A DNA stretch of 9,190 bases. It comes from an uncultured Campylobacter sp. Lineage in GTDB: Bacteria > Campylobacterota > Campylobacteria > Campylobacterales > Campylobacteraceae. Shown here piece after piece: positions 1 through 6,327 of this stretch. The stretch covers positions 1-9,190 of the forward strand of contig NZ_CALHHX010000119.1 in NCBI RefSeq assembly GCF_938030685.1, read 5' to 3'. Below the pieces are notes generated by a model, which worked only from the letters and a program-made list of their open reading frames with translations, was not told the origin of the DNA and did no database searches. Every line of letters starts with the position of its first letter. Position 1 is the first letter of the stretch. The translations under genes were made by a program, and so were the position numbers.

Positions 1-176
1 TTTTCAAAGCTGCAGTTGATCTTGGCGGTACGCTCAGCGGCGAGCACGGCATCGGACTAAGTAAGGCGGAATTTATGCCACTAGCTTTTAGCGCAGCAGA
101 GATGGAGCTATTTCGCGCAATCAAAAGGGCTTTCGATCCAAAAGGCATCTTAAATCCCGGAAAAATGGGGCTTTAA
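1..176 (+). CDS. GlcD-type FAD-linked oxidase, C-terminal fragment
   Basis: This is the last 57 codons of a gene that enters from the left edge. The reading frame begins at base 3 and ends at a TAA at 174-176. The peptide carries GGTLSGEHGIGLSKAEF near its start and ends with a FDPKGILNPGKM-like tail. Both are conserved C-terminal signatures of the FAD-binding oxidase/transferase type 4 family (glycolate oxidase GlcD, D-lactate dehydrogenase Dld). Family members oxidise 2-hydroxy acids to 2-oxo acids and pass electrons to quinone or to partner Fe-S subunits, usually at the inner membrane. The FAD-binding N-terminal domain lies outside the window, so the substrate (glycolate, D-lactate or another) cannot be decided. 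The gene converges with the Sel1-like gene on the other strand, about 640 bp away. The family call is firm and the exact enzyme is open. Confidence 0.9.
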   Translation, partial: FKAAVDLGGTLSGEHGIGLSKAEFMPLAFSAAEMELFRAIKRAFDPKGILNPGKMGL

Positions 177-815
177 ATTAGGATCGTCATCCAACTTCTA
201 CGGTGATTTGAAATCGATTTATCCCACTTATCTCATCTAAAATTTTACTTTCTTACAATATGCCTACTTAAAATTTATCTTGCTTACAGGCTACTTCGAG
301 TTAGTTTCAAGCTTGATCTACCCATTTACAGATCGATTTTGCTTACTTTGCAATTAATTTTATTTGCCTTGCAATGAATAATTTTACTTGTTTATTGATA
401 GATTTCATCCACTTGATAATTGATTTTACTTACTTCGCAGATTGATTACCTTGTGCGATCTTTTTCGGATATTTTTGCCATATCAGCTGTGATTACATAG
501 CTACTCGCTAGTTTGCGCAATTTTTTCTCTTTCAGGGATGCACTAAGATTATGATGAAATCCCTATATCGCGATGGATAAGTCTATGACAAGTCAAAATT
601 CTGTCAATAAAATCCATAGCATAGATTAAATTCTAAACTTCCAAGATACTGAAATTTTAAAATCGCTATCTATCGATATTATCGCAATATACGGAATTTC
701 AGCGATAAAATTTAAAGACGAAATTTCACGAAATTTCATAAAATCCTATAAAGCTCCGAGAAATTTCTATGCTAATTTCGATCTCGCCATGTTATCATCT
801 AGCTAGCCCTGCCAT
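177..815. other. Gene-free spacer between convergent genes
   Basis: About 640 bp without a credible gene. It lies between the 3' ends of the GlcD-like gene and the Sel1-like gene. The left half (about 210-460) is filled with loosely repeated words of the type ATTTTACTTACTT, described separately as a tandem repeat. The right half (460-815) is AT-rich and holds several GAAATTTC and AAAATTTT words, including two adjacent copies at about 720-736 (GAAATTTCACGAAATTTC). Every start codon I tried gives only a few tens of codons. I see no convincing rho-independent terminator for either flanking gene. Confidence 0.6.
331..460. repeat. Degenerate ~21 bp tandem repeat
   Basis: About six imperfect units lie head to tail at roughly 331-352, 353-373, 374-397, 398-418, 419-439 and 440-460. 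Four of the six are exactly 21 bp, one is 22 and one is 24. Each unit opens with an ATTGATTT-like word and most continue with ACTTACTT and GCA. Weaker copies can be seen back to about 210. On the plus strand one frame (about 317-442) is open and reads as heptads of the form I-(D/N)-F followed by four mostly hydrophobic residues. There is no start codon with a ribosome binding site, and a stop closes both ends, so I do not call it a gene. The period and the ATTT core resemble the repeat inside proC. Confidence 0.55.
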
Positions 816-1502
816 CTATTTAGTAGCATTAGCCTCGCTTGCATTTATTTTATTCATCGCGGCTACTACGTTGCAGCTAAACTCCGCTCCCAGCTTGCAG
901 GCCTTGTCGTAGTAGATCATCGCCTTATCCAGATCCGGCTCGCCAAATTCCTTCTTTGAATACGCTAGCCCAACCCTTTGGCATCCCTCTGCCAAAGCAG
1001 CATCGCAAGATTTGAGGAAAAACTTAAGAGCGCCCTGATAGTCTTTTTCTTCGTAGCTAGCGACCGCAGCGTTTAAGCAGCCCTCGCCTAATCCCAAATC
1101 GCATGATTTGGCAAAAAACGCAAATGTATTTTTCTTATCGGCATTTTTATAAGAGATTATCGCGGCGTTGTAGCAAGCTTTGACGGCTCCCAGCTCGCAC
1201 GCTTTGGAATAAAACCGCGCGGACTTGCCCTTATCTTTCGTAGTTTTATATAAATTTTGCTCGTCGTAATACAAATCCCCCGCGATAGCACAGCTATTTT
1301 CTAGCCCTGCTTCACAAGCTTTTTCAAACGGCTTTTTTGCTGCCTCATAATCGCGCTCCTCAAGCAAATACGCTCCGTAGTCTTCGCACGAATTAGCCCT
1401 ACCGACGCCGCATCCGACAAACGAGACCCCTTGCGGGAAAAATATCTGCGCGAGCAAGTAGGCTGCTACTATTAGAGCGGTAATCGACGCTAAAATTTTC
1501 AT
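816..1502 (-). CDS. Exported Sel1/Hcp-like cysteine-rich repeat protein
   Basis: The protein has 228 residues. Residues 4-22 form a hydrophobic segment after MK, which suggests a signal peptide or an N-terminal anchor that sends the rest to the periplasm. The remainder is a chain of Sel1-like (TPR-related) helical repeats with the pattern A..Y..KAC.LG...C. Cysteines occur in six C-x7-C pairs: 31/39, 63/71, 102/110, 134/142, 166/174 and 202/210. This spacing is typical of the Hcp (Helicobacter cysteine-rich protein) group, in which each pair forms a disulfide that staples a repeat. The family is common in Campylobacterota. Some members bind beta-lactams or are secreted, but most have no known role, and I cannot assign a ligand here. 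The start is ATG with AGGAG at 1508-1512, six bases upstream, and a good promoter lies just beyond. The gene stands alone and its stop is TAG. Confidence 0.85.
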   Translation of the reverse strand: MKILASITALIVAAYLLAQIFFPQGVSFVGCGVGRANSCEDYGAYLLEERDYEAAKKPFEKACEAGLENSCAIAGDLYYDEQNLYKTTKDKGKSARFYSKACELGAVKACYNAAIISYKNADKKNTFAFFAKSCDLGLGEGCLNAAVASYEEKDYQGALKFFLKSCDAALAEGCQRVGLAYSKKEFGEPDLDKAMIYYDKACKLGAEFSCNVVAAMNKINASEANATK

Positions 1503-1529
1503 TTTTGCTCCTTTTAAATTTTAAAAATA

Positions 1530-1535
1530 ATTATA
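1530..1535 (-). promoter_or_regulatory. Extended -10 promoter of the Sel1-like gene
   Basis: Read on the minus strand, TGCTATAAT follows a T-rich run (CTTTTTGC). This fits the Campylobacter sigma-70 pattern of an extended -10 without a clear -35. The predicted transcript would start near 1523 and give a leader of about 20 nt carrying the AGGAG ribosome binding site. Confidence 0.7.
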
Positions 1536-2292
1536 GCAAAAAGCGAGGGATAAAATTTTAATTTTTGATAATAGCTGTGAAATTTACGGCGAATTCTTGC
1601 AAAATTCCTATCAAAATCCCAAGCAAAATTTTAAATAAAATTTTAAACGGAGCTTTGAGCTGAATTTCAAAAAGACAAATTAAAATTTTACTTGCAAGAT
1701 TATTTTTATGGCTGGCTATCCCACTTTTTTACTCGCACGTCTATGCGGCATCCACGGCGCCTGCAGTATTTATAATAACTAAAGCATTTAATCCTGTGGT
1801 CTGAAACACCTACGGACTCTACAATGGTAATTTATCAGGGCGACAATCTAATGCGTAAAATATTTTGTTGCATACCAAGCCCGCGACAAGCATCTTGCCA
1901 CGCCCTAGAAAACTTTTGAAAATTTCGCATTGCTGCTTAAAAATTTTAAAAAATTTTATGCCACCGCCCTTTAAGTTTTATCTTAGAAATAGGCTTTTCT
2001 ATGCCAAAATCGCAAGCATAATTCACCTTTAGGCGTTTTGGCTAAATACCCAGGATTCTTAGATCCACACCACTTAGATATATGAGCCTTAAAAATAACT
2101 TAGGCCGCGCAGTATCTGTATCGCGCATGTAAATTTCATCATGTAAGCCGCACTCACACATCATCCATGAGCACTATATTTGCCGCGATTCCGCGCGCTG
2201 TATGCCAAAAAAGCGTATCGGTCATAAGCGATAAATTTCCGCTTTTCGCCACTTACACGATCCATGAAATTTTATCCTCTCGGTCTTTAAAT
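1536..2292. other. Gene-poor spacer with probable gene debris
   Basis: About 750 bp upstream of the Sel1-like gene and downstream of the EthD-like gene hold no intact CDS. AAAATTTT words cluster at 1550-1700 and 1940-1960. Several short peptide-like stretches are cut by stops on the minus strand. The one I can relate to a family is the SymE-like fragment at 1946-2041. Another open stretch on the minus strand (2154-2252, GTG start, 32 codons) has no ribosome binding site and no recognised family. The region reads as decayed accessory DNA rather than a regulatory spacer. Confidence 0.5.
1946..2041 (-). pseudogene. SymE-like toxin remnant
   Basis: On the minus strand an open stretch of 31 codons reads from just after a TAG at 2042-2044 to a TAA at 1946-1948. 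It contains RLKVNYA followed 12 residues later by IKLKGRW. From memory, E. coli SymE has RQLTVSYA and then ITLKGQW at the same spacing, so L, V, Y, A, I, LKG and W line up without a gap. In SymE-family toxins (an SOS-induced type I toxin with an AbrB-like fold) this block leads into WLEAAGF. Here the frame closes four codons after the Trp. There is no start codon with a ribosome binding site, and the N-terminus is blocked by the TAG. I read it as a truncated, inactive fragment. The match is short and recalled, not searched, so it may be chance. Confidence 0.35.
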
Positions 2293-2670
2293 TTACGCTT
2301 TTTTGGAGCCGAACTCTATCACGGCCTCCTCCTCGCCGAACCACATCACGGAGTTTTTCATATCGCAAAACCGCGCCTCATCCGCCATCAGCTCCGCTAA
2401 CACCGCTCGCGCTACCTCGCTGTTTCGTGCGTCCGCAAACGCCTGCACGCTTTCATACCATAGCTCGCCCATCGCGTCGTAGCCAAACGCCGCCGTCTCA
2501 CGCTTGGTGCTTTGTCCCTCGGGGAAAACGGGCATGGTTTTCGAATAGCGGACAATATTTAGCACCTTTTGATTAGCTAAAACCTTTTGCGAATGCGCCG
2601 CCCAGTGTGCCGCAAACTCCTGCTGCGTGATTCCAGGCGCCTTTTTTACCAACATCGTAATCTTAAACAT
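2293..2670 (-). CDS. EthD-domain protein (dimeric alpha-beta barrel)
   Basis: The protein has 125 residues with no signal peptide or membrane segment, so it is probably cytoplasmic. It begins MFKITMLVKKAPGIT..EF..HW..HS. This matches the EthD family (PF07110), in which a first beta strand is followed by a P-G-hydrophobic-S/T...F..HW motif. It ends with a conserved-looking strand and an M.KN...WFGEE segment. Members are small ferredoxin-like proteins that pair into alpha-beta barrels. Some serve ring-cleavage or ether-degradation systems and most are uncharacterised, so no substrate is claimed. ATG at 2668-2670 is preceded by GGGAG at 2676-2680, five bases upstream. A weak -10 (TAGAAT, 2713-2718 on the minus strand) may drive it. 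Its neighbours are not functionally linked, and the gene appears monocistronic. Confidence 0.75.
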   Translation of the reverse strand: MFKITMLVKKAPGITQQEFAAHWAAHSQKVLANQKVLNIVRYSKTMPVFPEGQSTKRETAAFGYDAMGELWYESVQAFADARNSEVARAVLAELMADEARFCDMKNSVMWFGEEEAVIEFGSKKA

Positions 2671-3118
2671 AACCGCTCCCTAAAATGAAATTTATCTCAA
2701 AATTTGCGCCCTATTCTATGATGCATCCGCGTTTTTGCAATTTTGCTTAGCGTTCTTTGCGTCTAAATAGACCTTGAAAAAACTTAAAATAGCAGCCGTG
2801 CGCGCGAGCACAAATCGCCAAAAATGCATAAACCTCGCCGTTTACAACTTAAATCGCTGTCAATCTCACTTAGTTTAACTACCTAAAGCGCCATTTACGG
2901 CTGCAGTCGAAATAAATTCCGCAGGCTCTTTGCGGGCAAAGCAAAATTTTGCCAAGCTTTAGCGAACGATGAAAATTTTACCGACTTTTGACGCGCATAA
3001 ATTCCGTCCGTTTAGGCGAGCGAGTAAAATTCCGCAGCCTTTCAAACGGCGACAAAATAGACGAGCGACGATTTTCCTCTTGCGCAGCTGCGCGCAAATT
3101 GCGTTGCTACACATGCGC
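2671..3118. other. Gene-free spacer between ruvX and the EthD-like gene
   Basis: About 450 bp with no supported gene. The stretch 2915-3040 holds five AATTT-cored words (such as GCAAAATTTTGCC and the complement of GGAATTTATG) spaced about 27-35 bp apart, like other spacers in this window. A small perfect stem-loop, CTTTGC-GG-GCAAAG, sits at 2928-2941 but has no T-run on either strand. A plus-strand open frame starting at 2969 mostly mirrors ruvX and has no ribosome binding site, so I reject it. Confidence 0.5.
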
Positions 3119-3508
3119 CTAGCCCTTGCTCGCCAAAAATCTCTGCAAAATTATCGTCGCGGCGATACTATCAAAGCGCGGATCCTTGCCGCCCTTAGCG
3201 CCTTTACTCGCAAACTCCGCCGCTTCGGCGCTCGAAAAGCTCTCGTCTTGGAATTTTATCTCGCCGTCAAAATCCAGCAGCGAGGCGAAGTGTCGTATGC
3301 GCCTGCTCATCTCCTCCTCGCTCGCCCCGCCGCGCGGCACGCCCAGCACGAGCATGCTCGCGCCCTTTTCGCGCAGCAGCTGGCTTAGCTCGCGCGCGGC
3401 TTGGGTGCGGTTTTTGCGCAGGATCGGCTCGCACGGAAGCGGCGTCTTATCATCCGGTGCCGCCGCCACGCCGATACGTTTAAGCCCAAGATCGATCGCA
3501 ACTATCAA
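3119..3508 (-). CDS. ruvX: RuvX/YqgF pre-16S rRNA nuclease
   Basis: The protein has 129 residues, the normal size for the RuvX/YqgF family (RNase H-like fold). The family is implicated in maturing the 5' end of 16S rRNA and was once proposed as a Holliday junction resolvase. Conserved blocks are present: AIDLGLKRIGVA at 4-15 with the first catalytic Asp at 6, LVLGVPRGG at 53-61 (the G(L/V)P block), QDESFSSAEA at 87-96 with D88/E89, and DSIAATIILQRFL at 113-125 with the last acidic residue D113. In-frame translation starts at TTG (3506-3508). AAAGGA at 3515-3520 lies six bases upstream and supports this start, and an ATG at 3513-3515 is out of frame. The gene follows dprA on the same strand, as I recall for C. 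jejuni, but here it is 843 bp away. It may therefore need its own promoter. Confidence 0.9.
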   Translation of the reverse strand: MIVAIDLGLKRIGVAAAPDDKTPLPCEPILRKNRTQAARELSQLLREKGASMLVLGVPRGGASEEEMSRRIRHFASLLDFDGEIKFQDESFSSAEAAEFASKGAKGGKDPRFDSIAATIILQRFLASKG

Positions 3509-3514
3509 ATTTCA

Positions 3515-3520
3515 TCCTTT
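3515..3520 (-). promoter_or_regulatory. Ribosome binding site fixing the ruvX TTG start
   Basis: AAAGGA on the minus strand lies six bases before TTG at 3506-3508. The nearby ATG (3513-3515) overlaps this site and reads out of frame, so TTG is the only start that gives the conserved MIVAIDLGLKRIG N-terminus. Confidence 0.65.
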
Positions 3521-3577
3521 ACTTACATTAAATTTTATGGAATTTTACTGAATTTCGCCATTAAAATTATGCCACCA

Positions 3578-3597
3578 AAATTCCGCGATCGGAATTT
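3578..3597. repeat. Inverted repeat AAATTCCG/CGGAATTT
   Basis: Perfect 8 bp arms flank a CGAT loop, about 60 bp upstream of the ruvX ribosome binding site. The arms carry the same AATTCCG word found in the proC and deacetylase repeats. With no T-run after it, it is more likely a member of the repeat family or a protein site than a terminator. Confidence 0.45.
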
Positions 3598-3740
3598 CAT
3601 AGCTAAATTTTATCGCAGAATTTAGCTGCGGAATTTATGAAATTTTATACGAAATTGACATAAATTACACTCGCTCGCGCCGCTTGCGAGCTATTAAATT
3701 TAGCGTACCACGAGCTTCAAATTTTAAAATTTCGATCGCC

Positions 3741-3833
3741 GCACCTGGCAGGTACATCCGCACTGAGTTCACGCGAGCTGCACGTAAGCGACACCCAAAT
3801 TCACGGCGTGCATAAATCCTGCCATGCAGGTGC
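3741..3833. repeat. Pair of related short hairpins forming a long inverted repeat
   Basis: GCACCTG at 3741-3747 is complementary to CAGGTGC at 3827-3833, and GCAGG at 3748-3752 to CCTGC at 3818-3822. The right arm has four extra bases (CATG) between its halves. Each side is also a hairpin in its own right: ACCTG-G-CAGGT at 3743-3753 and CCTGC-CAT-GCAGG at 3818-3830. The intervening 65 bp show no gene. Confidence 0.4.
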
Positions 3834-4280
3834 CGGACGTGCAACCAACCCACCCCACGTAAAATCAAAATTTTAAAGCGGGTTCGCATTCACGCGACGG
3901 AGTAGATACAAGCCCCCCTACGCTTTATAACTCGTAAAATTTTGCCGCCGTGACCAAAATTTTCTCTTGCGACAAATTCAGTCTACCACACTCGCGCTGA
4001 AATCCGCAGCCAAATTTACCCGCAAAAATTTAGCACGATAGGCAAACAAACATTTAAACGCTATTTCAGAAAATTTCATGCATTTTAACACTTAAATTCT
4101 GCGCCGCAAAGTATTTATAAATCGCGAGAGGCATTCACAAACCGATCATTACCGCAAGCGGGGCGAGCGGAGCTGCACAAACAAACTGCGCCGATTTATT
4201 TTAAGCCAAGTGCCACTTGCGGAAGATAAAATTTTACCAAGCCGCCTTTTTCTAAATTTAAACTCAGGCCGCGCAAACTT

Positions 4281-4317
4281 GGCGCCGTGCAAACACGCCG
4301 TGCTAGCGAGCGGCGCC
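4281..4317 (-). terminator. Possible GC-rich stem-loop after dprA
   Basis: GGCGCCG at 4281-4287 and CGGCGCC at 4311-4317 form a perfect 7 bp stem starting 34 bases past the dprA stop. A nested CACG-C-CGTG hairpin sits at 4294-4302. No clear U-run follows on the minus strand, so intrinsic termination is doubtful. Its position at the end of the compact ilvC-dprA unit is the main support. Confidence 0.25.
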
Positions 4318-4351
4318 GATCAAACCACAGCAAGCAAGCGCCCGCCGCCGG

Positions 4352-5140
4352 CTACTTTGCCACGATCTTTGCGCCTAAAATTTCGATCCTGCCTTCAAGC
4401 TCGTATTCGTAAATTTTATCGCCGAAGCGCTCGATCGCCGCTTGCAAATCGGAATTTAGCGCTAAAAATTCCATCACCTCATCCTGCACGCGCTCAGTGT
4501 TTTGCGGCGTCTGCGGAGCTAAAGAAGCCACAAACTCGCCAAAATCCGCGATCAGCCGCGCCTGAGACTTTGCGAGCAGATCGTTCGTGCCCGCGCTCTC
4601 GTCCATGCGGTGCGGCAGCACGTAGACGGGTATACCCATCTCGCGGGCCAGGCGCGCGCTTTGCAGCGAGCCGCTGCGAGGCTCGGCTTGAGCGACGATC
4701 AGCGCTTCTGACAACGCCACGACGATGCGGTTGCGCTGCAAAAACTGAAATCCGCGCGCGCTCACGCCGTCCTCATACTCGCTAAGCGCGAGGCTGCGCT
4801 CGTAAATTTTGCCGATCATGGCGGCGTTTTGCGCGGGATAAATTTGATTAAGGCCGTTGCCAAAAACCGCGATCGTATTTGGAAACGCCCCTTCGTGCGC
4901 GGTTATGTCGCAGCCGATCGCCGCGCCGCTTACGACGCAAAAGTCCGCATCGCTCAAAGCGCGCGCAAGCCGCAGGATCAAATTTTTGCTATAAACGCTC
5001 ATCTTACGCGAGCCTACGATCGAGATGCGGCGCTTTTGTAACATCGCCGGCTCGCCCCTAAAATACAGCTGCGCGGGCTCGCTCGCACCGAGCCTTGCTA
5101 GGCTTGGAATTTTAAAACCGAGCTCACTCGTAGTACTCAT
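4352..5140 (-). CDS. dprA: DNA-processing protein DprA
   Basis: The protein has 262 residues. DprA binds incoming single-stranded DNA during natural transformation and loads RecA onto it in the cytoplasm. The Rossmann-like core shows the family blocks: SIVGSRKMS at 40-48, SGAAIGCDITAHEGA at 71-85, VFGNGLNQIYP at 92-102 and SEYEDG at 120-125. These are followed by FLQRNRIVVALSEALIV at 133-149 and a SGSLQSARLA block from about 156. Residues from about 210 onward form a small C-terminal region that may be a degenerate winged helix. There is no N-terminal SAM-like domain, so this is the short form expected in Campylobacter. ATG at 5138-5140 lies inside the end of the deacetylase gene (17 bp overlap), which suggests translational coupling. 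No strong ribosome binding site is visible before it. The stop is TAG. Confidence 0.93.
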   Translation of the reverse strand: MSTTSELGFKIPSLARLGASEPAQLYFRGEPAMLQKRRISIVGSRKMSVYSKNLILRLARALSDADFCVVSGAAIGCDITAHEGAFPNTIAVFGNGLNQIYPAQNAAMIGKIYERSLALSEYEDGVSARGFQFLQRNRIVVALSEALIVAQAEPRSGSLQSARLAREMGIPVYVLPHRMDESAGTNDLLAKSQARLIADFGEFVASLAPQTPQNTERVQDEVMEFLALNSDLQAAIERFGDKIYEYELEGRIEILGAKIVAK

Positions 5141-6314
5141 AAATTTCGTCCAAATAGACCAAATCGACCTCGCCTAGGATGTCGGCGCTGTTTGCAAGCG
5201 CGCGCAAAGTGGAGCTTTTGGGATGGCCGATAGCGATGGCGTAACCCTGCTTTTTAGCAAGCGCGACGGCTTCGCGCAGCTTTTTACGCACCGCAGCGAC
5301 GCTGTTTTGATTATCTAAAAACACGTCGCGATGCACGTATCGCATGCCAAGCCCATTCATCGCCGCCTTAGCCTTGGTAGCGGGACTCGTGCGCGAGTCG
5401 ATAAATAAAAATCCATGCTCGTTCATCGCGCGCAGCAGGTTTTGCATAGCGCGCTCGTCGGCGGTAAATTTAGAACCGGTGTGGTTGTTTATAAATTTAG
5501 CGTTCGGAAAGTCCGCGCGCAGCTTGGCTATGACGCCGTTTAGCTTCTCGTAATTATCCGAAGCTCGCAGCGTCGCGGAGTTATTTTTAGCAGAGCTCGC
5601 CTCCATCGGTAGGTGGATCGCGTAATGCTCAAAGCCGCGAGCGAGCGAGCGCGTGTCCTTGCGCTGATACTCGGGCGGGAAGATAGACGGTGTCACGCGC
5701 ACGGGCAGAGCGGCGATCTTTTGCGCCTGCTCGCCGGTGCCTACGTCGTCGATGATGATCGCTAGCTTTGCGCGAGAGCCTGCTGGCAGGGCCTTGCGCG
5801 GCGATTTAGAAAGATCGTCCGCATTGCCCGAAGCGTAGCTTTGCATGGTAGAATTTATGGAATTTTCTGGCGCGGAATTTGCCGCGGTAAAATTTAGGTC
5901 AGGTCCGCCGCCTGCCGAATTTGAGGCGGCGGAATTTACGGAAGCCATAGAATTTACGGAATTTTGCAAATTGCCGTTTGCGGAATTTTGTTTTGCGGAA
6001 TTTTGCGAGGCAGGCTCTACGGGAAGCTTCGGCGCGGTTATGTTTTGCTCGGCGATCTTATCAAGCTCCTTTTGAATCAGAGCTTCCTTCTGTGCAGCGC
6101 TTAAACGAGGCTTTTTACCGCGAGAATCGGAAGTGCTCTCGGGAGCTTGTTTGCGCGAGCTTTGCTGCAACGCGGCTTTATTGCCCGAAAATACGAGATC
6201 CAAAACCGCGTAGGTAACCGCGCCGCTTAAAAAGCATAAGATTACGACAAAGGCGATCGTTGCGTAGTTGATCGGGCGCTTTTTGCGGCGCCCTCGTGGA
6301 TTTGTATTAGCCAA
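5124..6314 (-). CDS. Membrane-anchored divergent polysaccharide deacetylase (YibQ-like)
   Basis: The protein has 396 residues. A basic N-terminus (RGRRKKR at 7-13) precedes one hydrophobic segment at about 16-42, so the rest should lie in the periplasm. Residues 70-92 look helical and charged, and 104-160 form an Asn-Ser-rich linker. Residues 183-396 are a divergent polysaccharide deacetylase domain (PF04748). Its blocks are AIIIDDVG at 185-192, HLPMEA at 234-239, NNHTGS at 276-281, FIDSRTS at 304-310, RDVFLDN at 329-335 and IGHPKSST at 362-369. The fold resembles NodB-type hydrolases acting on cell-wall or exopolysaccharide, but the substrate is unknown. The start appears to be TTG (6312-6314), because an in-frame TGA lies two codons upstream and no ATG occurs before residue 123. 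The ribosome binding site is weak. The gene begins 13 bp after the ilvC stop and overlaps dprA by 17 bp. Confidence 0.87.
   Translation of the reverse strand: MANTNPRGRRKKRPINYATIAFVVILCFLSGAVTYAVLDLVFSGNKAALQQSSRKQAPESTSDSRGKKPRLSAAQKEALIQKELDKIAEQNITAPKLPVEPASQNSAKQNSANGNLQNSVNSMASVNSAASNSAGGGPDLNFTAANSAPENSINSTMQSYASGNADDLSKSPRKALPAGSRAKLAIIIDDVGTGEQAQKIAALPVRVTPSIFPPEYQRKDTRSLARGFEHYAIHLPMEASSAKNNSATLRASDNYEKLNGVIAKLRADFPNAKFINNHTGSKFTADERAMQNLLRAMNEHGFLFIDSRTSPATKAKAAMNGLGMRYVHRDVFLDNQNSVAAVRKKLREAVALAKKQGYAIAIGHPKSSTLRALANSADILGEVDLVYLDEIYEYYE
5850..6005 (-). repeat. Asn-Ser-rich low-complexity linker in the deacetylase
   Basis: Residues 104-155 contain nine NS dipeptides (at 105, 110, 118, 121, 127, 132, 146, 151 and 154) and one NF (141), spaced mostly by 3 or 5 residues. 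At the DNA level these are AATTCC or AATTCT words, seen as GGAATT on the plus strand, often 9 or 15 bp apart. The linker joins the membrane anchor to the catalytic domain and is probably disordered. The word AATTCCGCA (Asn-Ser-Ala) also occurs in the proC repeat. Confidence 0.6.
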
Positions 6315-6327
6315 AGTTCAGCCGAAA

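Larger units (their letters stand above)
3509..4351. other. 843 bp gene-free block between dprA and ruvX
   Basis: No frame on either strand gives a protein I recognise. The open frames at 3665-3889 (minus) and from 4210 (plus) are rich in Arg and Ala, look like random GC-biased translations, and lack ribosome binding sites. The block holds about 15 AAATTT hexamers plus several short hairpins: AAATTCCG/CGGAATTT at 3578-3597, CGCAG/CTGCG at 3614-3630, the pair at 3741-3833 and a GC-rich pair at 4281-4317. I see no tRNA and no CRISPR-like repeat. It splits what is otherwise a compact operon. Confidence 0.5.

Noticed and set aside
331..460. CRISPR array
   Set aside because: The units run directly into one another with no unique spacers, differ strongly in sequence, and no cas gene is present in the window.
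2154..2252. Minus-strand GTG-started frame of 32 codons upstream of the SymE-like fragment
   Set aside because: No ribosome binding site, no family recognised, and other frames of the same stretch are equally open.
2928..2941. Stem-loop CTTTGC-GG-GCAAAG as a ruvX terminator
   Set aside because: The loop is only two bases, no T-run follows on the minus strand, and it lies almost 180 bp past the ruvX stop.
2969..3551. Plus-strand open frames overlapping ruvX (from 2969, 3126 and 3401)
   Set aside because: They mirror ruvX on the other strand, have no ribosome binding sites and give Arg/Ala/Ser-rich peptides with no family signature, whereas the minus-strand RuvX is unmistakable.
3665..3889. 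Minus-strand open frame of 74 codons in the dprA-ruvX gap
   Set aside because: It is rich in Arg with no recognisable motif and no ribosome binding site before its start. It also spans the hairpin pair at 3741-3833, so a real gene is unlikely.
4210..4785. Plus-strand open frame of 191 codons antisense to dprA
   Set aside because: It is long only because the GC-rich dprA gene has few stops in this frame. The composition is dominated by Arg, Ala, Pro and Ser with no domain.
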